Assembly: GCA_023159155.1 (NCBI GenBank)
Contig: JAJNNX010000003.1
Coordinates: 1,798,001 to 1,862,000 of the forward strand
Length of the DNA stretch: 64,000 nucleotides
Source of the DNA: Ustulina deusta
Taxonomy: Eukaryota; Ascomycota; Sordariomycetes; Xylariales; Xylariaceae
Direction: 5' to 3'
The notes below the pieces were generated by a model. The model searched no databases, was not told the DNA's origin, and saw only the letters and a list, made by a program, of their open reading frames with translations. Shown here in pieces: positions 40,780 through 52,776 of the stretch (position 1 is the stretch's first letter; each line of letters opens with the position of its first letter). A program made the position numbers and the translations under genes.

Positions 40780-42639
40780 ACGTAGGACACAAGCTAATTG
40801 CTAACACAAGTCAATTGCCAACTTTTCTGTACTTTTGTACGCTTTTTTTTTAATTACCATTTTTATAACCAATAATAATAGCACTTTTTTAGAACAAAGC
40901 AGATTTGCAGCTTATATTAGAAACTTTTAATTGTAACAAAAAATTAACTGTTAATTATACAGCACAAATTTATAATGTTTTTTGTATAACTTTTTATAAT
41001 TAGCGCGCCGTCAAACAAACTTAACAAATATCTATTATATAATATTAAAAATTAACCGAACTTAAAAAAAATACTATTATATAATATATTATAAATTTAG
41101 TTTTACAATTATTTTTGCTTCGGATAAGTAGTATTAAAAATATAGCTAATTAACTGCTATATAAACATAACATATTTAAAATTAGCATTAACTAGGCTTT
41201 AAACTTTATATAACAATATTTTATGCTTAAAATATGTTTTAATTAAAAAATTAATTACTAGCAAATTTTTTATAAAAATTTTATTATATATAATAAATAG
41301 TTTAAGTTTATATAAAACATAATAACTAAATATAATATTTTAAAAAAAAAACATTTATAACTTTAATAAAATAAGCTTTATAATAAGCTAAATTTCATTT
41401 AAAATAATTATAATAACGTTTAACTAGCACAGATAACCAAAGGCTATTTAGCTAAATAATCGCAAATGGTTAATTATTATTTAAAGTATTAGTTTGTATA
41501 GCTATATAGTTCTATTATATATTATTTTAGTAAGCAAAACTTATTTTTTGTTTTAGTATACTAATAATTAACTATTATATAACTAAAAAATTATAGTTAT
41601 AAAAAATAGCTAAACAATAAATAAATAAAGTCTAAATTAGATTAATTATTTTAATTTATATATAGCTAGTTATATAAAAGGTATTTATTGCTTATTAATT
41701 CTTAATAGCTATAAAAACTATTATTTAACTAATTTTAAACTATATTATAAAAACTATAATATTATTACTTTTTATATGTTTGCTTATTTATTATATTGAT
41801 TTTAACTTTTTAATATTAGTTGTTTTAGCTTATTAAAACATTTATATATAAAAAAAATCAATAATTTAATATAAATATATATTATTTATATTACTAAAGA
41901 AGATTTTTTGTTATGTTTTATAAAACATATAAAGCTTTTATAATAAAATCTAATATTTAAAAAAGTTTTAAAAGTACTAGATTAGTACTATACAATCTAA
42001 AACATATATTTTCCTAGCTTAAAGTCCAATTACTAACCAAAACACCTCCTAAATTATCTAATAGACTTTTAGTTCTTTAGCAATCAAAAACTCCGTACAA
42101 TACAACCAATACACAATTATAAGCTAAATATATTAAAAATAAAGTTATATAATATTAAAATAGCTCGCTAAGTATTATTTTAAATATTATTAATTATATT
42201 ACAAAAAATATAACATTGCTTATATATAAGGTTATATTGTTAAAAAAAAAAGTTGCTAAACTTTGTATAGCAAATAAGATACTTAGCTAACGCCGCTATA
42301 CAAAAAAAAAACATATATAGAATAAAAAGTTATTTACTATATAAAAAAAACAAAATTTTAAAACCAAACAAGCTATTAAAAAACAAATAATAAAAAAAGT
42401 ATAGCAAAATAGTTATTATACAAAAAAAGGTATATTGCACATATAACAATATAAAATATGCAGCAAACCTAGGCATAACTTATATACTTATTAAAATACT
42501 ATAAAAACATCTAGCAATAATATTTCCAATTAGATCTAATTGATTTTTTGTATTATAGTTGAATTATTTAACTTATACATACAAAAGTACAAAAAAGTTA
42601 GCAATTGACTTGTGTTAACAATTAGCTTGTATCCTATAT
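40780..42639. mobile_element. Tc1/mariner-superfamily (Fot1/pogo-like size) transposon, copy A
   Basis: 1860 bp, flanked by TA duplications (40778-40779, 42640-42641). Terminal inverted repeats of about 50-60 bp start ACGTAGGACACAAGC and continue through AATTGCTAACACAAG. The empty site is seen in Copia copy 1 (..TATAATATAAAG..). Length and TA target fit fungal Fot1/pogo-type elements. RIP has removed the transposase frame and I cannot assign its strand. 86% or more of the length aligns with copy B by eye; no exact identity was computed. Confidence 0.83.
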
Positions 42640-43093
42640 TAATATAAAGTTCTGTTTTTTTATTAAAAATAAAAGCTCTATTTTTTAAAAATTGAAAATA
42701 TACTAGATTTAATAAAACATTATATTACATTTTATAAAATGTTTTTTTTAATTTATTAATTAAATATAGATTTTTTAAATATATAGTAATATAAATTAGT
42801 AGTAACTAATAATAAAAATTAATACTAAACAAAATAACTATAATTAATAATTATTAAACAATATTTTTTAATATTTTTATAGTTTTTTTAACAATACTAT
42901 TTTATTAATACTAATTAATAGCTAAAAAATATAATGTTTTTGCTCCAGCTATTTTTTTTAATTAAAAAAAGTTTAAAATAATTTTAAAAATTTTAAGGTT
43001 AACTTTATAAAATCTATATATAATAATTTTAGTTTTTATATTTTTTTATAAAGATTTTATATAAAAAGTTTTATTTATTTATTTTTTAATATA

Positions 43094-44954
43094 ACATAAG
43101 ACATAAGCTAATTGCTAATATAAGTTAATTGCCAACTTTTTTATATTTTTATACGCTCTCTTTTTAATTACCATTTTTATAACTAATAATAATAGCATTT
43201 TTTTAAAACAAAGCAAACTTATAGCTTATATTAAAAACTTTTAATTGCAACAAAAAATTAACTATTAATTATATAGTATAAATTTATAATGTTCTTTATA
43301 TAACTTTTTATAATTAGTACACTAGCAAACAAACCTAACAAATATTTATTATATAATATTAAAAATTAACCAAACTTAAAAAAAATACTATTATATAATA
43401 TATTATAAATTTAGTTTTACAATTATTTCTGCTTCGGATAAGTAGTATTAAAAATATAGCTAATCGATTGCTATGCAAACATAACATACTTAAGGTTAGT
43501 ATTAACTAAGCTTTAAATTTTATATAATAATATCTTATATTTAAAACATGTTTTAATTAAAAAATTAATTATTAGCAAATCTTTTGTAAAGATCTTGTTA
43601 TATATAATAAATAGTTTAAGCTTATATAAAATATAATAATTAAATATAGTATTTTAAAGGAGGATATTTATAACTTTGACAAAATAGGTTTTATAATAGG
43701 CCAAATCTTGTTTGAAATAGTTATAACAATATTTGACCAGCGCAAACAACTAAAAGCTGTTTAACCAAGCAATTACAAATAGTTAACTATTATTTAAAGT
43801 ATTAGTTTGTATAGCTATATAATTCTATTATATATTATTTTAGTAAGCAAAACTTATTTTTTGTTCTAGTATGCCAATAGTTAACTATTATACAACTAAA
43901 GAATTATAGTTATAAAAAATAGCTAAATAATAAATAAACAAAGTTTAAATTAGATTAATTATTTTAATTTATATATAGCTAGTTATATAAAGAGTATTTA
44001 TTGCTTATTAATCCTTAATAGCTATAAAAGCTACTATTTAACTAATTTTAAACTATATTACAAAAACTATAATATTATTACTTTTTATATATTTATTTAT
44101 TTGTTATATTAATTTTAACTTTTTAATATTAGTTGTTTTGGCTTATTAAAACATTTATATATATAAAAAATTAATAATTTAATATAAACATATATTATTT
44201 ATATTACTAAAAAAGATTTTTTTGTTACGTTTTATAAAACATATAAAGTTTTTATAATAAAATTTAATATTTAAAAAAGTTTTAGAAGTACTAAATTAGT
44301 ACTATACAATCCAAAACATATATTTTTTTAGTTCAAAGTCTAATTACTAACCAAAACATTTTTTAAATTGTTTAATAGATTTTTAGTTTTTTAATAATTA
44401 AAGATTTTATATAATACAACTAATATATAATTATAAGCTAAATATATTAAAAATAAAATTATATAATATTAAAATAGCTTGCTAAGTATTATTTTAAATA
44501 TTATTAATTATATTACAAAAAATATAATATTGCTTATATATAAGGTTATATTATTAAAAAAAAAAGTTGTTAAATTTTATATAGCAAATAAAATATTTAA
44601 CTAACGCTGCTATACAAAAAAAAATATATATATAAAATAAAAAGTTATTTATTATATAAAAAGGACAAGATTTTAAAACCAAACGGGCTATTAAAAAACA
44701 AATAATAAAAAAAGTGTAGCAAAATAGTTATTATACAAAAAAGGGTATATCGCGCATACAACAATATAGAACATATAGCAAGCCTAGATATAATTCGTAT
44801 ATTTATTAAAATGCTATAGAAATATCTAGCAACAATATTTCCGATTAGATCTAATTGATTTTTTGTATTATAGTTGAATTATTTGACTTGTATATATAAA
44901 GGTGCAAAAAAGTTGGCAATTGACTTGTGTTAGCAATTAGCTTGTGTCCTACGT
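43094..44954. mobile_element. Tc1/mariner-superfamily transposon, copy B
   Basis: 1861 bp with TA duplications (43092-43093, 44955-44956). Same inverted repeats and same orientation as copy A. The left terminus is RIP-mutated (ACATAAGACATAAGC) but the right terminus reads GCTTGTGTCCTACGT. The empty site is preserved in Copia copy 1 (TTTTTAATATAAGTTTT). Only 454 bp separate the two copies. Confidence 0.83.
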
Positions 44955-45996
44955 TAAGTTTTATAAAAACAATATTTTAATTAAATAATCTATTAGGTCC
45001 TTTAGGCTTTAATTGCTTAAATATCTTAATTATTTATACTAGATTTATATTTTAAAATTAAATATAAAATAAATATAAAAGTTAATATTTAAAGCTATAA
45101 TATTAATATTACTATTAGAAATATTAACTAAATATAAGCTACTAATAGTTCTAGCTATTATAAAACAGTTTTTTTTTTAGTATTAAAAGCTTTATTATAG
45201 CAAAAAAAAAATTCAGCTCTTTTTTAAAAGAGCTAAAAAACAAAAATTAAATTTACTTTACTTTTAAAGAAATAAGTAGCGTTATAAAAAATTATTTGTT
45301 TTTTTAACTATTTATTATTAAAATAACTATATAATTTTTTATTTCTTTAAGCACTACTACTTTTTTTTTTATTCTTAATATTTCTAAACTAGTATATTTT
45401 TTTATATTAAAAAAATTACTATAGTTATAAAAGAAAATATTAACTATAACTTATATTTAAAATAATAATAAATTTTAATTTTTTTAGCAAAAAAACTACT
45501 TATTATATTACTAAAGTTAGCAAAACTAAACTTCAAAAAAATATTAGCTATATAAAATTTTTTTAAAACGTTATAAAATAGTTTAAATATATTAAAAATA
45601 ATAATTAATATAATTTTAATTAAAAAATAATAATAGGATTTATATTAATACTAAATATTTTGATTAAAAAACTTAATTCTAAAATTATAATTAGAGCTAT
45701 ATTAGCAGTAAAACTAAAATTAATAAAATTAAAATTAAACAATTTAAAATTATTAATAGCAAAAAATAAAATTATAATTAATAGGGTTATTATTATTATT
45801 ATTTTGAATTCTTTTTATTTTTATTTATTATTTTTATTTTATTTTTTTTACTATCTTTTAAAAACCAATAGGTTTATATTACTTTTTTTTAGCTTTTAAT
45901 TTTACTATTTTCGCTTAGTAGCTATAATAGCTTTATTAAAAATAATAGCTTTTTTTATAATTATATTATTTTTATCCTATTTAAATATAATAAAAA

Positions 45997-46189
45997 TGAT
46001 ACAGTTGGGTAGGGGGGGTACGCCCTAGCCACACCTACCAGCCCCATGGGCCCTAGCCGCATGGACCAGACCTAGCCCCACACATCCCACACTCCATAGC
46101 TAATATTCTGGCTACGCCAGAATATTCCCTTCCATACCTAATACAACCTATTTTACTCTAATATTCTGACCCCCCCCCTGGCCTCACCT
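45997..46189. mobile_element. 193-bp GC-rich MITE-like insertion
   Basis: Absent from the matching place in Copia copy 1 and flanked by 8-bp AATAAAAA on both sides (a ninth base also matches), as for hAT-type insertions. It starts TGATACAGTTGGGTAGG and ends CTGGCCTCACCT; terminal inverted repeats are weak. The centre has a near-perfect hairpin, AATATTCTGGC-TAC-GCCAGAATATT (about 46102-46126), and a third copy of AATATTCTG near 46160. Not RIP-mutated. Confidence 0.6.
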
Positions 46190-47407
46190 AATAAAAAAAT
46201 ATATTAAAAAAGAATCTAAAAAAATTTAAAACTTTATTAATAAAAATTAGTTTTATAATAATATAAATAATATCTAGCTTTATTAATTTATTTTAAATAA
46301 TTTAAAGTTTTAAAACTAATTTAGTTATATTATTTTATTTATATATTAATAATTAAAAAATAATATTACTATAAAGTTTAAATTTTTTAATAATATTTAT
46401 TTATATAAAAATCCCAATATTATGAAAAGCTATATTAATATATTTAACTACTGCTTAAATATTAGGTTTAAACTAACTTTAAATTATTATATAAATTTCA
46501 TTTTATTTATTTCTTTAGTTTTTAATTTTTTTAAGTAAAAATTATTTATATTTTATTATTAATAAATATTTAAATATTTTTTTAATAAACTTGATATAAT
46601 TTATAAAAGAATCTATTATAAAAATAAATCTTAAATTTATTAATTTAGTTTTACCTATTATAATTATTTTATTAAACTATTTTTAAATAAATCTGAAGAA
46701 ATAAAGCTTTAATATTAAAATTAAAAATAAAAATCATAATTTTTTATTTAGATTTTTATATAGCAAGTAGTAAACTTAGCAGTACTTAAAAATATATTAT
46801 TAAAAATATAAAAAAAAAGAAATAAAAATACTAATATTAATATATAATTAACTAGTTTAAGTACTATTAAATATATAAAAATAATTAGTATAAATACTAC
46901 TATATATATAAGTAGTATTAAAGTTAGAAATAAAAAAATAAATTTTTTTTTTAAATAATAATTTTAAAACTAAAAAGGTTTAATTTATTTAGAAATAAAA
47001 ATAATAATAATATAAGTTATAAACTTAATAATAAATCGCAAAATAAAATATTATTAAATAAAAAAAATTTGCTTTTAGATTTATTTATAAATAAATTAAA
47101 TAAAATAATAATTAATTTAATAATAAAATATAAAAAATTATTTTTATTAAAAAATCTAAAAATAAAAAAAAACAAAAAAATAGCCTTAACTTAAAAAAAT
47201 ATTATATTTTTAGTTCTACTTAAATAAATAAATTATAAATATTTAAAAATTAAAAAATTAAATATTTTAAAATATCTAAAAAACAAAATAGCTAGCAGCA
47301 AGAACTTTTTTTATTAAGCTTAGCATTAATAAAGTTTTATAATTAAAATACTTAATAAATAGCTTAAACTAAAAATAATACAAATAAGCTGTTCCGGGCT
47401 TATAACC

Positions 47408-47557
47408 TATTAAAATAAGTAAATACGTATATAAGTAAATAGAATATCTTATATATTCAAAATAATAATAAAAAATAATTAAAAACCAAGGGTCCGGGGG
47501 AATCTAGTAATATATATAGTTAGAGGATAAAGTGTACCTAATCTCCATATTCTAACA
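47408..47557 (-). repeat. Right LTR of Copia copy 2
   Basis: 150 bp, ending CCATATTCTAACA, followed by GAAAA. In sense orientation it is the 5' LTR. Contains the intact GGTCCGGGGGAATCTAG block missing from the left LTR. Confidence 0.87.
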
Positions 47558-47561
47558 GAAA

Positions 47562-47969
47562 ATGATAAGGACCACATTAGGGTCTGTTGGCTATGACAAC
47601 AATAGTAGCGGCGACGGCTCTTCTACGTTTATGTCTACGTTGACGTCGACGAGCGAGGGGACGCCGCAGGGAGGTGAGGTCGCGCCAAGGGTTTCGCGGC
47701 CATCGCCTGCCGTGTGTGCATCTGATGGTCGTCAATGCTCCTCTCCGAGGAAATCGGGCGGTCCTCGCCCTCCGCGGGGCTGTGGAGCTGTTCCTGCTTC
47801 GCCGCATCAGGAGCCTGAGGGTGGGAGTGCCGGTGCCGGACGCCAAGCGAATGGTCGTGTTCGTTTTGCTGAGCGGGCTATTGGCACGCCCCCTTTGCAG
47901 GTTGTGGATGTGGAGCACCCCGATGGCAGCAATAGGAGGGTAGATGGGGTTAATGATGGAAATCATTGA
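47562..47969 (+). CDS. GC-rich ORF beside the Copia insertion, possibly coding
   Basis: A 135-codon frame beginning in the Copia target duplication (the A of ATG is its last base). The product is low-complexity, rich in Ser, Gly, Pro and Arg, with an RVRFAE segment near residue 100 that resembles a PP1-docking RVxF motif by pattern only. The antisense strand and a second plus frame are also open across the same GC-rich block, so open frame alone is weak evidence. If the Copia element is subtracted, this ATG lies about 270 bp from the NLR start codon and points away from it, as in a divergent pair. No introns or domains recognised. The product could be an N-terminal disordered fragment or no gene at all. 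Confidence 0.3.
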   Translation: MIRTTLGSVGYDNNSSGDGSSTFMSTLTSTSEGTPQGGEVAPRVSRPSPAVCASDGRQCSSPRKSGGPRPPRGCGAVPASPHQEPEGGSAGAGRQANGRVRFAERAIGTPPLQVVDVEHPDGSNRRVDGVNDGNH

Positions 47970-48719
47970 GGTTATTTTGAAAAGTTGATAAAAAGAGGTG
48001 AGTACATAGCAAAGTTGCTCTTTGAAAGACTTTGCTGTTCCTGTGCTTCGTCCCTTTCGTTGTCGAGGCTTGTTATTGAGACAACGGTTAATTGGTAGTC
48101 TCTACTTGAGTGGACTTCGATTTGAATAGACAATATTCTCTAGACTGATTTTGTCTGGCTTCAAACAGGGTTAGACGCTCGGGGCTTCCCCTTGCACTTG
48201 GATTATGGGTATGGAGACTCTAGCGATACTACCTGTATTTCATTCAGTCTCAAAGGCCCATTGTATTTAGTTCGGCAATAGGGGTTGATAGAAGCTATTC
48301 CACTGTACGAAGCAGACGACTGTGTGCATTATGATTAGAGAAGATCCCTGGTAGTCTATCAAGGCTATATTACACCGGTCGGAATACTATAATGCATTTA
48401 TTAAGCAATCTGGCTAAGCTGCCACTTGGGCTCCTAAATTCAACACAGGATAGGTCTCACGCGACAATCAAAGTAATACACCATGGGTGGTAAATGTGTT
48501 AGCCTGGTTTAAAAACTTAACTAAGCGCCGAAAAAAGGAGAGAAGCGGAATCTAAAAATCCAAACAATATAGCCCAAAAAAGCCTTTCTATTCCAAAGGA
48601 GTGAGGCGGGTCAAAGCTGAAAGACTCTGTTCATGTTAGCAACGTTCATGTCGAAGGTATCACCGACTGACTTCAGTTATGGTATCAGGTGTGTTTTCGG
48701 TCCCGTTTTCTGAAATCGT
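47970..48719. other. Gap without supported genes
   Basis: Normal composition. A GTGAGT donor-like site occurs near 47998, shortly after the GC-rich ORF, but I could not build a convincing downstream exon. The right end should hold the 3' UTR of the 243-aa gene. Confidence 0.35.
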
Positions 48720-49528
48720 CTAGTAACGCATGACCGACGCTGCATTTGAAGCATCTGCCCTTGCCTCATCACTTTTCGTTGCATCATTCGCGAATATCTC
48801 GAAACGCTCGATCCAGCTTTGCCACTCACCCGGGGCTACGTACTGGCTCTTGCCTAGATTCTCTGCCGCGGCTCTGTCCAGTTTAGACACACATTTAGCC
48901 GCGCCTCTCAGAAAGTTCTTCTTATCCCCGGAGTTCTGAGAGTTGGCGAAAGTGTTGAGGAGTATTCCGAGGACGTAAGATGGGTTCCACGATTCTGCGC
49001 CGTCAATGTTAAATTCATCGTGAGCGAGTTGACCGACAAACCCGCAAAAGGGTACCCATTTCTTCCATGACTTCTGCATTGCGGACACTAGAGGAGGGTT
49101 AGAGCGTTAGCCTTGAAGCCACCAACGCATAAGACCTAGGAGATATGGGGGAGACAGCACTTACATTGAATTCGATCAAGTACTACAAAGACTAGACCTC
49201 CATACCGGTCCTTCCTAGCCGCCACCATGTACCTCAATAGATTGCAAAGCCGAAGGGCGTGCGTCTCCATGTAATCCCAGATAAACCTCCAGAGGATATC
49301 TTTCAGCCAATCTGTGCTTGGCCCAAATAGGTTCGTATCAAAAATCCAATTGCAATCAAAGATCAATTGCTCAAGACTGATCTCTAGCTCCGAGTCCGGC
49401 TCGAGATAGTCTTTTATCTTTCTGCGCAGTTGTCGCGTCCGTTGCCCGCGGGAATTTTCTACCAGTTGGCGGCGTCGGGCTATGAATGCGGCTTCATACT
49501 CATCTGGTCGCGTGCTGCTGGAACTCAT
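48720..49528 (-). CDS. Hypothetical protein, 243 aa, two exons
   Basis: Exon 1 is 49528-49165 and exon 2 is 49087-48720. The 77-nt intron has donor GTAAGT, CTAAC motifs and acceptor CTCTAG. Splicing (phase 1) joins ..VVLDRIQ to LSAMQKSWKKW and gives 243 codons. The protein is helical-looking and charged, with no signal peptide or obvious membrane segment. The N-terminal third is basic (RRRQLVENSRGQRTRQLRRK). The middle is aromatic and hydrophobic (WLKDILWRFIWDY), followed by RYMVAARKDRYGG. The C-terminal half has FVGQLAHDE and a Ser/Ala-rich tail. I do not recognise a family. The intact frame and good splice signals make it a credible gene, with no RIP-like damage although the Copia insertion is about 1.2 kb away. 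Confidence 0.72.
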
Positions 49529-52401
49529 GATGCTATTTCTGTCGCTGTGCTACCTGTTGCAATATATGTTCTGTTAGATTCGTCGAAAGGGGAAATATGT
49601 ATGAGTGCAAGTGTGGAGTGATAAAAGTGTGTTCCCGATCTTTGAGAGCTGGAATTCATCTCGGCTAAAAATAATTGAGAGAGTGTTGCTATTTAATAGC
49701 GAGTGTTTGCTTGTCTGTTTGGAGTGTAAGCAAGGGATGGCTTCGTGACTCATAACATAAACAATGATGTTTCTGTGGCCCCGTGACACCAGGGCTGTTC
49801 TCGGACTGATAGCAACCTGACAGTGAACACTTTATTACCAACCACATGTAGATATGGCAAAACGCTCTCAAGGGATCTTATTACTAAAATTTTCAGAATA
49901 TTTTGGATTGATCAAGTCATTGATCCTGCAAGTTATAAAAACCTGAACCAAGCTTGCTTAAGGGCAACATGTTTCACTAGATACCTAGCAATCCTGTAGC
50001 TGCGGAATATCGTGACGCTAGTAACAACACCCTTGGTATCATATTAATTACCACAATACAAAGCTTTAAATGGGGGGGGGGGGGGATTACAGTTATATAT
50101 TATAGGACTAGCTTTAGGTGGCTAGTAAAGTAGAATCTTAATCCTATCACGAATAATTTAGCGGAATATAGTATAATTTTTAATGCCAGCGAAGCGGGAG
50201 CACACATGCAAATAATGAAAAATCGGTATGGGAGGAATAATGCTGCTGAGATTCCATCAGCTGCGTGCGCACAAGAGACTTAGCCTATTATTTCGAGGTC
50301 CTTTGGTCTTATTGGCTAGTAAGGGCTTATAGTAGCCTCCGAATAACGAGGTTGGTGGGATGGAGAAGGGTGAGAGACTTGGTATGCCTAGCATGCGGGG
50401 TTTGTGTCACCCAATCTGTTATCGAAGCTTGTGGTCTCTAATAGTTGTGTGGGGTAGGCTACCTACCTTCCGCGTAAAAGACTATAGCCACAATGGCCAT
50501 ACAGACACCAACAGGCTAGGTGCGTATAGAAAAAACTGGAGTTCTGCTTACCTATTGGTAACTATGGAACTGGCTATGAAAACTCACTTGGTTGCTGTGA
50601 CAGCAGGTACACCAGGGGCCCAGGGAGCCAGTGCGGTAGGTGGCTGGGGTCTCCCTCTGCATGTCTCATCCATAAGCTAGGGATGGATAGCCAGGTCCTG
50701 CAATGCAACTCCGTGAGGATTGGATCATACTGCTTTTGTGAAATCTATAAACATGGGGCACTTCGGCGAGCGTCGCTGGACGGAACAGAAGGTGTAATTA
50801 AAGATACTTGTTTACAGGCAGTATCCGGTCGGGGGGCAAAATTTTGCTGACTTTGAAGAGGCGATGCACACTTCACAGATGGATGCCCAATTCAGTTGCC
50901 GCGGCGATAACAGTGTAAGGTAACCAAGAGCGCGATAACACCCAAGAAGTCAAAGATATGCTTCTAATCTCAATGCCTAATTACAACTCCGAGGCACAGC
51001 ACGAACCGAACATGACGGGACCATCATTTAGGGCCGATCGGTGACGCCTTCATCATGCCGGATTCTAGACTCGAGCGACAGGATCGACCAGACTTGCAGC
51101 GGCGAGAATAGGTATTGGAGTGGACAATGTAAGTAGGCTCAGTTATATGGATTGCTCGCCTTGGCCTTATACTAGGAGATAGGCTGTTCCTACGCTTCCT
51201 AGCAAAAATAGATAAAATTTTAATTGGGAATCTAGACCGTCGTGGCCAACACAATCACTACGAAAAAGGGGTAATCGTGATAGTTTTCGCTTCACCATCT
51301 TCTGAGTTGAACACATCATTCAACTGTTCAGCCACCTTGTGGCTGTACACCCCCTTATCCGCCACTTCAAGTTCCACTCACTTTACTGCAAAGTTCAACA
51401 TACATCTTATAGGAACAATGAAATACATCTTCCTGTGTCCACACCCGCTGCAGTTACTACCAAGTGCGATGGTATGTAGGTTGAAATAGCCGAGTCCCCG
51501 ATGGAACAGCTGTGCCCTTGCGGCGCAGCAACTCGTGTCTACGTAGCGCTGCTGTAACCGCGATATACCCACGGGGGAAGGTACAAATTTCTTACAAACA
51601 CCTGCTCACCCCAAGACATCACATATTGACTAACAAAATTGGTTAGGACATCAGACCTCCCTTGCACTCGCGCCAGACCAACACCCCCCAAATGGACCAA
51701 GAAGGAGCACGGGGGAACCCTAGATAGAATCATTGTTGAGCATGTAATACTTATGTAATTCCCGCACAGCAAAACCGATTATTTGTTTGATACATCATAG
51801 ATTGATCTCTGGAAGTGTCGAGAGCAAGTTAATTACAGAGTACTCAAATAAACACTAGGCAGATCGATGTGTTCTAAGCAGAGGGGATACTCCCAAATAA
51901 CGTTAAAATGGTATCAGATATCCTATAATCATAATCATTGAAGACCTGATGGTATCAAGAAGGAAGTTCAACATCAGCTAGTCAAAAGAAAGCGAGACAA
52001 GGTGATTATTTACCACTCCCTAGGAAGGCAGTTCAATCTCTAGGAAAGCCCAGGTAATCAAGCTGACCGAAACATCGAAAGTGAAGCCCCTTTCCCCCTT
52101 TAGTAGACCACATAGATGTATTCTTCCTCCCTAGGACAGTATATTAGTTCCTAAGCTCTCATTTTTACAACGATGTATCTACAATTGCCAGAGTCTCGCT
52201 AATCCCCCTTGTAGGTGCTTGTCACAACATATTATTAATAAAGCAATTTGGTTGCGAATAGTTTTTCTCTCTCTCTTTAAGTTTCAAGTTTATTATTAGT
52301 ATTATTATTTAATTGACATTTTAGTCATGCTATTTTAGATGGGGGGTTAGTAAGTGAAAGAATGGTGACGACAGGGTTAGGCGAGGAATTTTTGTGATAA
52401 T
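49529..52401. other. Gene-poor interval
   Basis: Several short frames (for example 50360-50680 +, 51024-51254 -, 51277-51489 +, 51539-51772 -) have no motifs or splice support. A 14-base G run lies near 50070. The stretch 51110-51400 belongs to a degenerate repeat also present at 54440-54960. I see nothing else. Confidence 0.4.
51110..51400. repeat. Degenerate dispersed repeat, copy 1
   Basis: Shares ordered blocks with 54440-54960: GACAATGTAAGTAGGCT, then CTCGCCTTG..CTTTAT-like, then CTACGCTTCCTAG followed by a TTTTAATT..GGG block, then AGCCACCTTGTGGCTGTAC. Copy 2 has the last motif inverted (AGCCACAAGGTGGCT). Ends are not definable by eye. Confidence 0.5.
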
Positions 52402-52776
52402 TTAGGATTTCGACTGACAGTTATAACAATGGCGGTGGCCGCAGGTAGAGCACATGGGATCACCCTCCGAAACTAAGGAGGAGCACGCACAGCATCGCCA
52501 CCCTTGCCCCATCTCACAGGGCTGACTTGAAGACTTGCTGTCAAGATCAAATTCAGGGCAAATACTAAACTCAGTGGAATCAAGGATACAGTTACAGCAT
52601 CGACTATGTGAACAGCTGCCGCAAGCAGTATCTCTCATGCGAGTCGTCTTCGAACAGGAGCAACACTCCCAACGTAGTCCCATATCAAAGGGTTGAGCAG
52701 GCATTGGAGTTTGATCAGTAGACAAGCCAGCGCAGCTAGCTGCAGAAGCAATTTGGGGGGTGTGAGTGCAACACAT
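52402..52776 (-). CDS. Small tandem Cys-rich (zinc-ribbon-like) protein, 124 aa
   Basis: A single exon from the ATG at 52776 to 52402 encodes MCCTHTPQIA... Two similar modules follow. Module 1 reads RWECCSCSKTT..DTACGSCSHSRCCNC and module 2 reads GWRCCACSSLVSEGDPMCSTCGHRHCYNC. Each has CxC/CxxC pairs spaced by about 10 residues and a CxHxxCxxC end, a pattern that would bind zinc, similar in layout to RanBP2-like or other short zinc ribbons. The modules are joined by an acidic, Ser-rich linker. No signal peptide or membrane segment. Known function: none that I can assign. The duplicated, well-kept cysteine pattern makes it a likely real gene. Zinc binding and any nucleic-acid or protein interaction are inferred. 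Confidence 0.75.
   Translation of the reverse strand: MCCTHTPQIASAASCAGLSTDQTPMPAQPFDMGLRWECCSCSKTTRMRDTACGSCSHSRCCNCILDSTEFSICPEFDLDSKSSSQPCEMGQGWRCCACSSLVSEGDPMCSTCGHRHCYNCQSKS

Larger units (their letters stand above)
25835..47557 (-). mobile_element. Ty1/Copia-type retrotransposon copy 2, enlarged by nested insertions
   Basis: Same family as 9978-20002. Ends are marked by target duplications GAAAA (25830-25834, 47558-47562). The left LTR is 25835-25930 and the right LTR 47408-47557. The minus strand reads GGTTATAAGCCC directly inside the right LTR, a copia-like primer site, so sense is minus. Nested inside are an LTR element (26100-38533), two TA-flanked DNA transposons (40780-42639, 43094-44954) and a 193-bp insertion (45997-46189). 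Removing them leaves about 5.4 kb, shorter than copy 1, so this copy has internal deletions (for example near 38950-38995 and before the right LTR). Heavily RIP-mutated. Confidence 0.88.

Noticed and set aside
45660..45899. 79-codon open frame on the plus strand
   Set aside because: A+T-biased frame within the Copia body on the antisense strand; composition alone explains it.
47577..47966. Arg-rich frame on the minus strand and a second plus frame (47674-47943)
   Set aside because: All frames of this GC-rich block stay open because stop codons are rare at that composition. At most one is real, and the plus frame from 47562 has the less biased product.
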